This document shows, piece after piece, positions 29,136-38,492 of a stretch of 64,000 bases of DNA. Source of the DNA: Deltaproteobacteria bacterium. GTDB lineage: Bacteria; Myxococcota_A; Polyangia; Polyangiales; Ga0077539. Made by a program: the position numbers and the translations under genes. Numbering within the stretch: the stretch's first letter is position 1; the number at the start of each line of letters is the position of its first letter. Under the pieces are notes generated by a model. That model made no database searches. It had not been told where the DNA came from and saw only the letters and a program-made list of their open reading frames with translations. The stretch lies in assembly GCA_016704445.1 (NCBI GenBank), contig JADJAE010000160.1:248001-312000 (forward strand), written 5' to 3'.

Positions 29136-31054
29136 TCGAGGCGGCGCATGCCCTCGAGCATCAGCGCCTCGACGTTGCTGCTGATCGCCTGCGACGACGG
29201 GCGAAACGTCGGGTCGAGCGCGAAGTCGCCGGTCGAGAGCCCGAGCATCGCGAAGAAGGCCTCCTCGCCGCGCAGGCCCTGCCAGAGCGCGTTGACCACG
29301 TTGCCGTCGAGGAAGTGCACCTCCCCCTGCTCGGCGCCGTTGCGGATGCTGAGCTGGCCCGTCTTGCGCCCCTGGTTGAGCACCTGCACCACGTCGGTGA
29401 GCCCGAGCTCGGCGAGGGAGCCCGACACGCCGCGGGGCGAGCGCGCCTGCCGCTGCGCGAGGAGCTGCTTCACCTTGGCGATGAGCACCTCCGGCGAGGC
29501 GGGCTTGAGCACGTAGTCGTTGGCGCCCAGCTCGAAGGCCCTCGCGATGGCCTCGCGCCGCTGGTCGCGCGTGAGAAACACCCAGGGCACCGTCGACTGC
29601 GACGCGCGCAGCGTGGCGAGCAGGTCGAGCCCGGAGGTGGTCTCCAGGTCGGTCTCGGAGATCACCGCCTCGACCGAGCCGCGGCCGAGCACGCCCTGCG
29701 CCTCTTCGATGTTGCGCGCGAGGTGCACCTCGAAGCCCTCCTCGACCATCCGGAGCTCGAGCACGGTGCTCTCCTCGGGGTCGGGGTCGATGAGGAGCAC
29801 CACCGTGCGCTCGGAGAGCAGCTTGGCGCGGAGGTCGTCGCCGGTGACCACCTGGCGCAGCAGGTCGACGAGGTTGCGGTCGAACACCGACCCCTTGTGG
29901 CGGTCGAGCACGTCGCAGGCCTCCGGGGCGGCGAGCTGACGGCGGTAGGGGTTGTTGGGGTTCTGCGTGAGGTCGGCGTAGGTGTCGACCACCGCGAGGA
30001 TGCGCGCCCCCAGCGGGATCTCCTTGCCGGCGAGGCCGTCAGGAAACCCTTGGCCGTCGAAGCGCTCGTACATCGTCTGGAGCGTGCTGACGGTGGTGGG
30101 GTCGAGCGGCACCGCCTCGAAGATCTTGATGGCGGTCTGGAAGGTCTTCTGCGCGGCGACGCGGTGGTTGTCGAACATCGCGACGTTGAGCGCCGTGAGG
30201 TGGTAGGTGGCCGCCTTGCCGACGTCGTGGAGCAGGGCGGCGAGCACCAGCGCGTGCACCTCCTCGGAGGCGAGGCGGATGCGCTCGGCGAGCTTGCGGG
30301 TCCAGCGGGAGACGAGCGGGGAGTGGCCGCGGAGCTCGCCGCGGTTGTTCTCCAGCAGCGACACCAGCACCGTCACCATCTCCATGAACGACGCCCGGGC
30401 GGTGCCGCTGCTGGGGTTGCGCTGCTGCGGGCGGCCCACGTCGCCCTCGCTCACCACCCGCTCGCGGCGCTCGGTGTTGGGGGTCGCGGGGGCCGAGCTC
30501 GGCGCGGTGGGACCCTGGATGGAGTGCTGCGCGTAGAGGTCGATCATGGAGAGGTACTGCTCGCGCCCGGTCGTATCGACCTGCGCGAAGGCGTAGAGCT
30601 CTCCGGCGTAGTGCTTGAGGATCGCCGCGCGCACGGCCGCCGGGCGGGCGACGTAGACCCGCACGTCGCGGGCGTTGGAGGCCTGCTGCACGGCGGAGAG
30701 CACCGACGGGTCGCCGGCGTCGGGGGAGACCACCGAGAGGGTGCTGCTCGCCGGGTCGAAGAGCACCGGGAAGACCTGGAACTCCTCGGCCAGCCGCCGG
30801 GGGATCACCTCCAGCAGGCCCCGGTCGACCTCGGCGCGGGCGAGCTTGTTGGTCGCCACGAAGCGCGTCCGATAGAGCTTCGCCAGGAACTTCAGCAGGT
30901 CGGCCTCGGAGATGGCGCCGCTCTCGATGAGGACGTCCTCGATGCGGGAGCCGTCGCCCCGGACCCGATGCAGCACGCCCTCCAGCTGGTCGTGGGTGAT
31001 GAGGCCCTCCGCCAGCAGTTGCTCGTGGAGATGGCCCTGCGGTGGGATCGACAT
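29120..31054 (-). CDS. Multidomain signalling protein: T2SSE_N - HD - REC - DUF4388
   Basis: A 644-residue protein. Residues about 5-150 resemble the N-terminal domain of type II secretion/pilus ATPases (LAEGLITHDQLEGVLHRVRG, YRTRFV, IPRRLAEEFQVFPV). An HD phosphohydrolase region spans about 225-400 with HDVGK at 276-280 and a GYP-like RFDGQGFPDG (331-340), so the GYP motif is degenerate. A receiver domain at 417-530 has Lys517, but the phospho-acceptor position reads VISETDL, with Glu where Asp is expected. A DUF4388 (PATAN) domain at about 546-640 ends the protein. It may link cyclic-di-GMP signalling to surface motility, as DUF4388 and pilus-type domains suggest; this is inference. Confidence 0.85.
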   Translation of the reverse strand: MSIPPQGHLHEQLLAEGLITHDQLEGVLHRVRGDGSRIEDVLIESGAISEADLLKFLAKLYRTRFVATNKLARAEVDRGLLEVIPRRLAEEFQVFPVLFDPASSTLSVVSPDAGDPSVLSAVQQASNARDVRVYVARPAAVRAAILKHYAGELYAFAQVDTTGREQYLSMIDLYAQHSIQGPTAPSSAPATPNTERRERVVSEGDVGRPQQRNPSSGTARASFMEMVTVLVSLLENNRGELRGHSPLVSRWTRKLAERIRLASEEVHALVLAALLHDVGKAATYHLTALNVAMFDNHRVAAQKTFQTAIKIFEAVPLDPTTVSTLQTMYERFDGQGFPDGLAGKEIPLGARILAVVDTYADLTQNPNNPYRRQLAAPEACDVLDRHKGSVFDRNLVDLLRQVVTGDDLRAKLLSERTVVLLIDPDPEESTVLELRMVEEGFEVHLARNIEEAQGVLGRGSVEAVISETDLETTSGLDLLATLRASQSTVPWVFLTRDQRREAIARAFELGANDYVLKPASPEVLIAKVKQLLAQRQARSPRGVSGSLAELGLTDVVQVLNQGRKTGQLSIRNGAEQGEVHFLDGNVVNALWQGLRGEEAFFAMLGLSTGDFALDPTFRPSSQAISSNVEALMLEGMRRLDEARS

Positions 31055-31138
31055 GCGCGAGCGGAATCGTAGCGAGCGGCATTCTCTCGCGTCAACGAAT
31101 CATGCACCTCCGCGTTGGCGCGCCCCGTGGGGCCCGGT

Positions 31139-31144
31139 TATGGT
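31139..31144 (+). promoter_or_regulatory. -10-like hexamer TATGGT
   Basis: It lies 7 nt before a GTG at 31152. It overlaps the ATG at 31140, so it argues for the GTG as the true start of the lipoprotein gene. Confidence 0.4.
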
Positions 31145-31151
31145 CCCGCCC

Positions 31152-31667
31152 GTGTCGAGGATGGTGCTGGTATTCCTCGCGATGTCGTCGGGCATCGCTT
31201 GTTCGGGTTCGGGTGTCCGGGTGCAAGGCAATGAGGTGAGCGCGGGCGCGCTGCGATATGCCTTCGGTCCGGTTCCCTCCTCGTGGCAGCCGGTGCGGGT
31301 CGAGTCCAACGACGTCGCCTGGTTCGACCCGGCGACCAGCGGGCTGGTGCACGTCGACCACACCTGCGACCGCTCCATGGACACGCCGCTCCCCTCGCTG
31401 GTGCAGCACCTGCTCATCGGCTTCACCCAGCGGGAGACCGTTCTGGAGGAGACCATCCCCTTCGACCGCCGCGAGGCCCGGCACGTCGTGGTCAACGCTC
31501 GGCTTGACGGGGTTCCCCGCTCGCTCGAGCTCTACGTGATGAAGAAGGACGGCTGCGTCTACGACCTCGGCTTCGTCGCCCCTCCCGAGCACTTCGCCGC
31601 CGGCCGCCCCGCCTTCGACGCCTTCGTGCGCGGCTTCCGCACGGTGCAGTCGCCCCTCCAGCCGTAG
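31152..31667 (+). CDS. Lipoprotein of unknown function
   Basis: 171 residues from the GTG at 31152; alternative ATGs at 31140 and 31161 are in frame. The GTG is chosen for the TATGGT box 7 nt upstream and because it adds an arginine before the hydrophobic core (MVLVFLAMSSGIAC, lipobox cysteine). The mature part reads like one compact mixed alpha/beta domain (VHVDHTCDRSMDTPLPSLVQHLL, ARHVVVNARLDGVPRSLELYVMKKD). mlaE follows 21 bp downstream on the same strand; together they could form an envelope-lipid unit (inference). Confidence 0.75.
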   Translation: MSRMVLVFLAMSSGIACSGSGVRVQGNEVSAGALRYAFGPVPSSWQPVRVESNDVAWFDPATSGLVHVDHTCDRSMDTPLPSLVQHLLIGFTQRETVLEETIPFDRREARHVVVNARLDGVPRSLELYVMKKDGCVYDLGFVAPPEHFAAGRPAFDAFVRGFRTVQSPLQP

Positions 31668-31688
31668 CGCGCGCTCCCAACCACACCG

Positions 31689-32564
31689 ATGACGACCTCC
31701 GTCCCGCCTACCATCCACGCCGTCCCCGAGGGACACCCCTCGATGCCGCCGGGCCGCCCGTCGATCGTCCCGCCCGCGCCGGTGGTCTCTCCCTGGCAGA
31801 GCTACATCGACAACTCCAAGCAGTCGCTCGACGACCTCGGCGGCATGGTGCTCCTCTTCCGCGACGCCGTCGTCGCGACCTTCGCCCGCCCCTTCGAGCT
31901 CAAGGAGATCATCTACCAGCTCGAGTCCCTCGGGCTGAAGTCCGTCACCATCGCCCTGCTCACCGCGCTCTTCGTCGGCATGGTCATGACGGTGCAGTTC
32001 GCCTTCGGCCTCGAGCGCTTCGGCGCCACCGACTACGTGGGCCGGGTCATCGGGCTCTCCATCACCCGCGAGCTCGCGCCCGCGCTCACCGCCCTCGTGG
32101 TGGGCTCGCGCATCGGCTCCGGCATGGCCGCCGAGCTCGGCTCCATGGCCGTCACCGAGCAGATCGACGCCATCCGGGCGCTCGGCGCCGACCCGGTGAA
32201 GAAGCTGGTCGTGCCGCGGCTCATCGCCTGCCTGATCCTGATGCCGGTGCTGACCATCTTCGCCGACGTGGTCGGGTTCAGCGGCGCGATGGGCGTGGCG
32301 AAGCTCCAGTTCGACACCCCGATGGGCTTCTTCTTCCGCACGGCGCTCGAGTCCATCACCATGCAGGACTTCATGTCCGGCGTGGGGAAGTCGCCCTTCT
32401 TCGGCATCACCATCGCCATCATCGGCTGCTACTACGGCATGAACACCCGCGGCGGCACCGAAGGCGTCGGGCGCTCCACCACCCGCACCGTGGTCGCCGC
32501 CGCCATCGCCGTCCTCGTGGCGGACTTCTTCCTCACCAAGCTCTTCCTCTCCGTGAAGCTCTGA
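31689..32564 (+). CDS. mlaE: MlaE-family ABC transporter permease
   Basis: A 291-residue protein. After a Pro-rich N-terminus of about 45 residues come five or so membrane helices with the family landmarks LKSVTIALLTALFVGMVMTVQ, the TRELAPALTALVVGSRIGSGMAAELGSM stretch and ALGADPVKKLVVPRLIA. MlaE permeases (with MlaF ATPase and MCE-domain MlaD) move phospholipids between inner and outer membrane. The partner genes are not in this window. The symbol reflects family membership rather than proven orthology. Confidence 0.9.
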   Translation: MTTSVPPTIHAVPEGHPSMPPGRPSIVPPAPVVSPWQSYIDNSKQSLDDLGGMVLLFRDAVVATFARPFELKEIIYQLESLGLKSVTIALLTALFVGMVMTVQFAFGLERFGATDYVGRVIGLSITRELAPALTALVVGSRIGSGMAAELGSMAVTEQIDAIRALGADPVKKLVVPRLIACLILMPVLTIFADVVGFSGAMGVAKLQFDTPMGFFFRTALESITMQDFMSGVGKSPFFGITIAIIGCYYGMNTRGGTEGVGRSTTRTVVAAAIAVLVADFFLTKLFLSVKL

Positions 32565-32589
32565 TCGTCGGACCGGGTACGCGGCCGCG

Positions 32590-34018
32590 ATGACCGAGCT
32601 CGTCTGGCGCGGCAAGTACCTCGACGGCCAGCGCGTCACCCCCTCGCGCGAGCCCTCGCCCATCACCCTGAGGGAGCGCCACGGAGACCCCTCCGGCGAG
32701 CCCAACCTGCTCATCGAGGGCGACCGCTGCGCCGCGCTCGCGAGCCTGCTGCCCACGCACGCCGCGGGCTTCCACGCGGTCTACATCGACCCGCCCTTCG
32801 ACACCGGCGGACGCTTCCACGCGACGCGACAGCTCGACGACGGCGCCACGCTGCGGCGCCACGCCTACCGCGACACCTGGGGCGCCGGGCTCGACGCCTA
32901 CCTCGCGTTCATGTCCGACACCCTCGTGCTCCTGCGCGAGCTGCTCGCCGACGACGGCGTCCTCTTCGTCCACTGCGACTGGCGCGCCAACGGCTACCTC
33001 CGCGTGCTCCTCGACGAGCTCTTCGGGGCCTCAGTGCTTTCGCAACGAGATCGCCTGGCGCCGCGCTCCCAACCTCGGCCGGCAGGCCGCGTCGCGCCAG
33101 CTCGGTCGCACCCTCGACACGATCTTCGTCTACTCGCGCACCCCTGGCGCGGCCTTCCGGGGCGAGGCCCCTCGGCGTAGCGACGCCGTCGTGCTCGACG
33201 CGAAGGGCCGACCCTCGGGGGCGAAGTGGGACGAGGCGCGAGGGCTCTGGTTCACCACGGCCCCGCGAGGCGACTACACCGACGTCAGCATCGCGAGGCT
33301 GCGAGAGGCGGGGCGGGTGCACGACTCCCCCTCCGGGCGCGTGGCGATCAAGTACTTCCTCCGCCGCGGCGACGACGGCCGCTGGTACAAGGACCAGCCC
33401 ATCGACGCCCTCTGGGACGACGCCGAGGTGCGACCCCTGCGCCACTGCCCCAAGCGCGAGGACATGGGCTACGACACCCAGAAGCCCGAGGGGCTGCTCG
33501 CGCGCATCCTGCGATGGGCCACGCGCCCCGGCGACCGGGTGCTCGACTGCTTCAGCGGCAGCGGGACCACCGCCTCCGTGGCCGAGCAGCTCGGGCGGCG
33601 CTGGGTGGCCATCGACGTGGGCGACGCGGCGATCGCCACCACGAGGCGGCGGCTGGTTCAGCTCCCGGCGACGCAGCCGTGGGCCCTGGCGACCATCGCC
33701 CAGGCAGAGCGGCCGAGGGCGAGGCGCGCGCTCGCGACCCTGTCGAGGAGCGACTCCGCGACCACCGTGGAGCTCACCGGCTTCGAGGTCGAAGGACCAT
33801 CGAGCGGGCTTCCCGCGGTCGCCCACTGGACCTCCTGGGTGGACTACTGGCTGATCGACACCGACCACGACGGCGCGGTGTTTCGCGCGCGCCAGCGGGT
33901 GATGCGTGCCCCCAAGCAGCCGCTTCCCACGAGGGTGCAGGTCGAGGCGAGGGGGAGGGTGCTGGTGAGGGTGGTCGACGTGCTGGGCGAGGAGGCGACG
34001 GTCGAGCTCAGCGGATGA
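32590..34018 (+). pseudogene. DNA (adenine/cytosine-N4) methyltransferase, type III Mod-like, interrupted by one frameshift
   Basis: Two frames together cover a complete beta-class N6/N4 DNA methyltransferase of about 475 residues. The first (32590 to about 33030) carries LIEGDRCAAL and motif IV IDPPFDTGG (67-75), ending at ELFGA. The second continues with QCFRNEIAWRRAPNLGR and carries the SAM motif DCFSGSGTTASVAEQLGRRWVAID; DPPF before FSGSG is the beta order. The break is at GGGGCCTCAG (about 33026-33035) and is cured by removing one base. It may be an indel error, or the enzyme may be truncated. No restriction subunit is adjacent, so it could be an orphan. TACGCG lies 6 nt before the ATG. 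Confidence 0.8.
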
Positions 34019-34162
34019 CCGCCGCGCCCTGCGCCGCAGTGGCGAGGAAGCGCACCACCCGCTCGTTGAGCTCGCGGTCGCGGAAGACCACGAAGTGCCC
34101 GTCGTAGGCGCTCCCGGGGTCGACCTCCAGCAGCGCGGCGGTGGTTCCGGCGAGGTTGTTCA

Positions 34163-36529
34163 TCACGGGAAGAGGAGCGCGGCGCCGGAGGGCCAGGCGT
34201 TGGCTCCGCCGGGGATGGCGCCCGCGGCAGGGAGGCCGAGGGTGGCGGCCACGGTCTGCATCGTAGCCGGAGGGGAGTATGAGTCGCCGAGCCCGTAGGT
34301 CATGAGCACGGGCCGGGCGGCGATGCCCATGGGGCGATCGAGCAGGACGAGTCGGCCGTAGTTCACCGCGTCGCTGCGCTCGAAGAAGGTCTGGAGGATG
34401 TTGAGCGCGGGGTGGCCCGCGCCGCGGGCGTCGGGGTCCTGGAGCACCGCGGGGACGAGCGACGCGATGTCGATGGGGCGCACCTTCGAGGTGAGCGAGA
34501 GCCGCAGGTCGCCGCCCGCCCCGGAGAAGACCATCCCCGCGAGGTCGGGCTCGAAGGCCGCCGCGGGGAGGCCCACGGTGGAGCCCTGGGAGTGACCGAA
34601 GAAGAAGATCCGGCGCGGGTCGAAGCGCACCGACTGACCCTCCCTGGGAAGCATCGGGAGCGTCACGGTGGAGAGCGCGCGCACCATGGAGAAGAGGTCC
34701 GCCGAGCCCTGAAGCACGTTGTCCCTCGCCGCCTCCGGGTTGCCGAAGTTGAAGAAGGCCTGGTCGGGAGGGGTGGTCACCCCCATCCCCCGGCGGGCGC
34801 CGTGCATCACCCCCTCGAAGCCGACCGTCGCGAAGCGCACCGTGGCGCCGCCGCCGAGCTCGACGCCCGCCAGCGCGCGAGCGAGCCCGTCGCCCACCAC
34901 GCTGCGATAGCTGCCGCCCGTCCCGTGGGCGTAGAGCACCGTGGGCCATCCCCCCGCAGGCGCCTCGGCCCCTCGAGGAACCGTGATGGTCACGCACACC
35001 CGCTCGCTCCCCTGCACCATCGGGCGACCCATCGCGTCGACGGCGATCGCCCCGCTGCCGGGCTCACGGTAGGGCCTCGCGCCCGACTGGAAATAGGGGA
35101 GCGAGAGGGTCCCCTGGAGCTCGTCGAAGGCCGGGTCCGCCGGGCCGATGCAGCCGCGCACATGGTCGGCGCCGGTGAGCCCGTCGTCGCAGGGGGAGCG
35201 CACCCCGGTGTCGCATCGCACGAAGCCCTCGGCCGCAGGCGCCGTCGCCGAGCGCACCGCCTCTCGAAGCGCAGGCACCACCCGCCGCGGCTGTTGCGTG
35301 GTGAACACCGTGGCGACGATCACCGTCGCCGGGTCGATGCGCTCGCTCGCGAGGTAGCGCCGCAGGGGCGCGTAGGCCGAGTGCGCCCGGGCCCTCAGCG
35401 GGTCGGCGGGAGCAGCCTCCGCCAGCATCGCAGGGAAGTCCGCGTCGCGCTCCACCGCGCGGCCCGAGGCGTCCCGCACGCCCGCCATGACGAGCGCCGC
35501 GTAGGTGTGGCCCGGCTCCATCGGAGCGCCGTGGCCGGTGTCGATCATCACGGGGTTGCCGCAGAGGTAGCGGTTGCCCGCGGTGTTGGCCGCGTAGCGC
35601 ACGGTGCCGGTGGGCTGACCCGTCGTGAGGTCGATCAGCCGGAGCGTGTCGTTGAGGCGGAGGGTCGCGAAGTCGAGCCGACCCGAGAAGCGGAAATAGA
35701 CGAGCTGGTTGGTGCCGAAGCCGTCGACCGAGCGCTCGATGGCGCGCAGGTAGCGGTCGATGAGGTCGAAGCCCAGCAGGGCGGTGCCAGGGTGCGGGAA
35801 GCCCGTGAGGTTGATGCGCCCGGTGGCAGGATCGCGGCGGACGTCGTTGGGGTAAGGGAGCCGGAAGAAGTCGTGCGGGGGCGTGCCGTCCATCGCGGGC
35901 AGCTCGAAGTACGCCCTGGCAGGACCGTCCTCCTCGGCGGCGCAGCGCTCCCCCGGCCAGAGGGTCGTTCCGCCGTCGCGGCCGGAGATCGCCGAGGCGA
36001 CGGCGGAGTAGCAGGTGCGGGTCGTCGGGCGGCAGTCGAGGCCCGCCTGACAGTCGAGCAGGTCGGCGCAGGGGCCGCCGATGTCGCGGGCCGCGCCGAC
36101 GGTCGTGCCCGCGTCGCCGGTCGACGATCCCCGCGGGGCGCGGCAGAGGCCGAAGAGCTCGCCCGCGGCGCGCACGCACACGAGGCCGCGCTGACAGCTC
36201 CCCGCGTCGCCGCAGCTCTCCCCGTCGGCCGCAACGCCCGCGGTGGCGCACACGCCCGCGCCGTTGCAGAAGAGCCCCGCCGAGCACTCCCCGGTGAGCA
36301 CGCAGTTGGCGCCCGCCATGGAGTCGCCACGCAGGGCGCAGACCCGGCCGGCCGGGTCGCAGCGCAGGCTGGGTCGGCACTGGTTGTCGCGCTCGCAGCT
36401 CGCTCCCACCCCGGCGCCCGCGGGGGCGATGCCGCCCGCGTCCTGGGTGCCGAAGAGGCCGTCGAGGCAGCCGGAGAGGGAGAGGCAGGCCAGGGCCGCC
36501 GCCAGGGTTGATCGTCGTCTCAAGCGCAC
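34163..36529 (-). CDS. Cys-rich lipoprotein with alpha/beta-hydrolase (lipase-like) domain
   Basis: 788 residues from a GTG at 36529. A lipoprotein signal (CLSLSGC) is followed by four or five short cysteine-rich segments (ASCERDNQCRPSLRC, ANCVLTGECSAGLFC, CQRGLVC). From about 210 a hydrolase region follows, with AYFELPAMDGTPPHDFFRLPYPND, typical of bacterial virulence-factor lipase N-domains, and a nucleophile elbow GHSQGST. The frame stops at 34163 with LLFP, but the next frame continues naturally as VMNNLAGTTAALLEVDPGS down to a stop at 34008. A single missing base near 34163-34168 therefore probably truncates the last 50 residues, which would hold the catalytic histidine region (YDGHFVVF). 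Confidence 0.8.
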   Translation of the reverse strand: MRLRRRSTLAAALACLSLSGCLDGLFGTQDAGGIAPAGAGVGASCERDNQCRPSLRCDPAGRVCALRGDSMAGANCVLTGECSAGLFCNGAGVCATAGVAADGESCGDAGSCQRGLVCVRAAGELFGLCRAPRGSSTGDAGTTVGAARDIGGPCADLLDCQAGLDCRPTTRTCYSAVASAISGRDGGTTLWPGERCAAEEDGPARAYFELPAMDGTPPHDFFRLPYPNDVRRDPATGRINLTGFPHPGTALLGFDLIDRYLRAIERSVDGFGTNQLVYFRFSGRLDFATLRLNDTLRLIDLTTGQPTGTVRYAANTAGNRYLCGNPVMIDTGHGAPMEPGHTYAALVMAGVRDASGRAVERDADFPAMLAEAAPADPLRARAHSAYAPLRRYLASERIDPATVIVATVFTTQQPRRVVPALREAVRSATAPAAEGFVRCDTGVRSPCDDGLTGADHVRGCIGPADPAFDELQGTLSLPYFQSGARPYREPGSGAIAVDAMGRPMVQGSERVCVTITVPRGAEAPAGGWPTVLYAHGTGGSYRSVVGDGLARALAGVELGGGATVRFATVGFEGVMHGARRGMGVTTPPDQAFFNFGNPEAARDNVLQGSADLFSMVRALSTVTLPMLPREGQSVRFDPRRIFFFGHSQGSTVGLPAAAFEPDLAGMVFSGAGGDLRLSLTSKVRPIDIASLVPAVLQDPDARGAGHPALNILQTFFERSDAVNYGRLVLLDRPMGIAARPVLMTYGLGDSYSPPATMQTVAATLGLPAAGAIPGGANAWPSGAALLFP

Positions 36530-36618
36530 ACCTCGCCAGTGGGGAAACCGATCGCCCCCGCGGAGTCTACATGAGCCCTACGGAATGAACCGGCATTCAG
36601 TGATCGTCATGATCGCGC

Positions 36619-36624
36619 TACGAT
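36619..36624 (+). promoter_or_regulatory. -10-like hexamer TACGAT
   Basis: It lies 8 nt before the ATG at 36633 of the acyl-CoA dehydrogenase gene. It is a perfect TANNNT. Confidence 0.45.
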
Positions 36625-36632
36625 GCCCGGCC

Positions 36633-38447
36633 ATGAGCACGGTGCATCATTACAAGTCCAACCTTCGGGACGTCTTCTTCAACCTCTTCGAGTTCCTGGA
36701 TGTGGGGCGGCGGGTGCTGGGCAAGGCGCCCTTCGCCACGCTCGACGAGGAGACCGCGCGGGAGACGCTGAAGCAGTTCGAGCGCATGTGCAGCCAGGAC
36801 CTCGCGCAGGCCTTCGCGGCCTCCGACCGGGACCCCCCGAAGCTCGGCCCCGACGGCCAGGCGCTCCTCCCCGAGTCGCTCAAGCGCGCGATGGAGGCCT
36901 ACTACGACGGCGGCTGGCACCTCTTCGAGATCCCGACGCACCTCGGCGGCGTCGGAGCGCCCCCGTCGGTGGTGTGGGCCTCCTTCGAGATGGTCGCGGG
37001 CTCGTGCCCCGCGTCGGCGTTCTATTTGTTCGGCAGCTTCATGTCGCGGGTCATCGACCGCCTCGGCACCCCTACGCAGCGGGCCCGCTACCTGCCGCAG
37101 ATGATCGAGAAGCGCTGGGGCGCGGCGATGGTGCTCACCGAGCCGGACGCGGGCAGCGACGTGGGCGCGGGGCGCACCCGGGCCCGGCACGTCGAGGGCG
37201 ACGTCTGGGAGATCGAAGGCACCAAGCGCTTCATCACCAACGGCGACTACGACACCGTCGAGAACGTCGTGCACCTGGTGCTCGCGCGCCCCGAGGGCGG
37301 CGCCGTGGGCACCAAGGGCCTGTCGCTCTTCATCGTCCCCAAGTACTGGGTCAACGAGGACGGCTCGCTCGGAGAGCGCAACGGCTGGCACTGCACCAAG
37401 CTCGAGAAGAAGATGGGCCTGCGCGCCAGCGTGACGTGCGAGATCGTCTACGGGGGCGATGTGCCCGCGCGGGGCCTGCTCATGGGCGAGGCGCACGACG
37501 GCATCCGGCAGATGTTCCACGTGATCGAGCAGGCGCGGATGGCGGTGGGGATGAAGTCGCTCTCGACGCTCTCGACGGCCTACCTCAACGCCCGCGAGTA
37601 CACGAAGGAGCGCGTCCAGGGCCCCGACCTGACGCGCGCCGCGGAGAAGGACTCGCCGCGGGTGCCGATCATCGCCCACGCCGACGTGCGCCGGATGCTG
37701 ATGCTCCAGAAGAGCCACGCCGAGGGGATGCGGGCGCTCGCGCTCTGGGTGGCCTCGCTCCAGGACGAGATCGAGCAGCAGGGCGGCCACGGCCACTCCA
37801 AGGGCCTCGACCGGCTCAACGACCTGCTGCTCCCGCTCATCAAGGGCTTCAACTCCGAGCGGGCCTTCGAGCTGCTTAGCGTGTCGCTCCAGTGCTACGG
37901 CGGCGCCGGGTACGTCGAGGACTTCCCCGCGGAGCAGTACCTCCGCGACCAGAAGATCGACTCGCTCTACGAGGGCACCACGCACATCCAGGCGCTCGAC
38001 CTGTTCTTCCGCAAGGTGGCCAAGGACGGCGGCGCGACCCTCAGCAAGCTCTTCGAGCAGGTGCAGCTCACCATCGAGTCGGGGGAGGGCGGCCCCGGGC
38101 TGACCGGAGAGCGGGCGCTGCTCGCGGCGGCGCTCGACGACCTGCAGGCGATCTACATGACCATGCTCGGCAAGGCGAACGAGTCGGTGCACCACGTCGG
38201 GCTGCAGGGCAACCGCATCCTGATGGCGACCGCGGAGACCGTGCTCGCGTGGCTGCTGGTGAGGCACGCGGCGATCGCCCTCGCGAAGCGCGACGGCGCC
38301 TCGGACGACGACCGCGCGTACTACGACGGCAAGGTGGCCTCGGCGCGCTTCTTCTGCCGCGAGGTGCTCCCCAACGTCACCTACGCCCGAGGCCACATCG
38401 AGCGCAGCGCCATGGACATCATGGACCTGCCCGTCGAAGCCTTCTGA
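36633..38447 (+). CDS. Acyl-CoA dehydrogenase (about 600-residue type)
   Basis: A 604-residue FAD enzyme that oxidises acyl-CoA at the alpha-beta position, in beta-oxidation or a related pathway. It has the ACAD N- and middle-domain signatures (LTEPDAGSDVGAGRTRA, KRFITNGDYD), the C-domain IEQARMAVGMKSLSTL, the YGGAGYVEDFPAEQYLRD helix, and the YEGTTHIQALDLF segment with the likely catalytic Glu. An extra C-terminal domain (about 470-604) matches the longer FadE-like subfamily with PF12806-type extension. The ATG at 36633 is supported by the TACGAT box; the frame is open further upstream but is shadow of the divergent lipase gene. Confidence 0.93.
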   Translation: MSTVHHYKSNLRDVFFNLFEFLDVGRRVLGKAPFATLDEETARETLKQFERMCSQDLAQAFAASDRDPPKLGPDGQALLPESLKRAMEAYYDGGWHLFEIPTHLGGVGAPPSVVWASFEMVAGSCPASAFYLFGSFMSRVIDRLGTPTQRARYLPQMIEKRWGAAMVLTEPDAGSDVGAGRTRARHVEGDVWEIEGTKRFITNGDYDTVENVVHLVLARPEGGAVGTKGLSLFIVPKYWVNEDGSLGERNGWHCTKLEKKMGLRASVTCEIVYGGDVPARGLLMGEAHDGIRQMFHVIEQARMAVGMKSLSTLSTAYLNAREYTKERVQGPDLTRAAEKDSPRVPIIAHADVRRMLMLQKSHAEGMRALALWVASLQDEIEQQGGHGHSKGLDRLNDLLLPLIKGFNSERAFELLSVSLQCYGGAGYVEDFPAEQYLRDQKIDSLYEGTTHIQALDLFFRKVAKDGGATLSKLFEQVQLTIESGEGGPGLTGERALLAAALDDLQAIYMTMLGKANESVHHVGLQGNRILMATAETVLAWLLVRHAAIALAKRDGASDDDRAYYDGKVASARFFCREVLPNVTYARGHIERSAMDIMDLPVEAF

Positions 38448-38492
38448 CCCGTTGCGCCAAGGTCCGTGCGGGGCCGATCATCCATACCCCGC

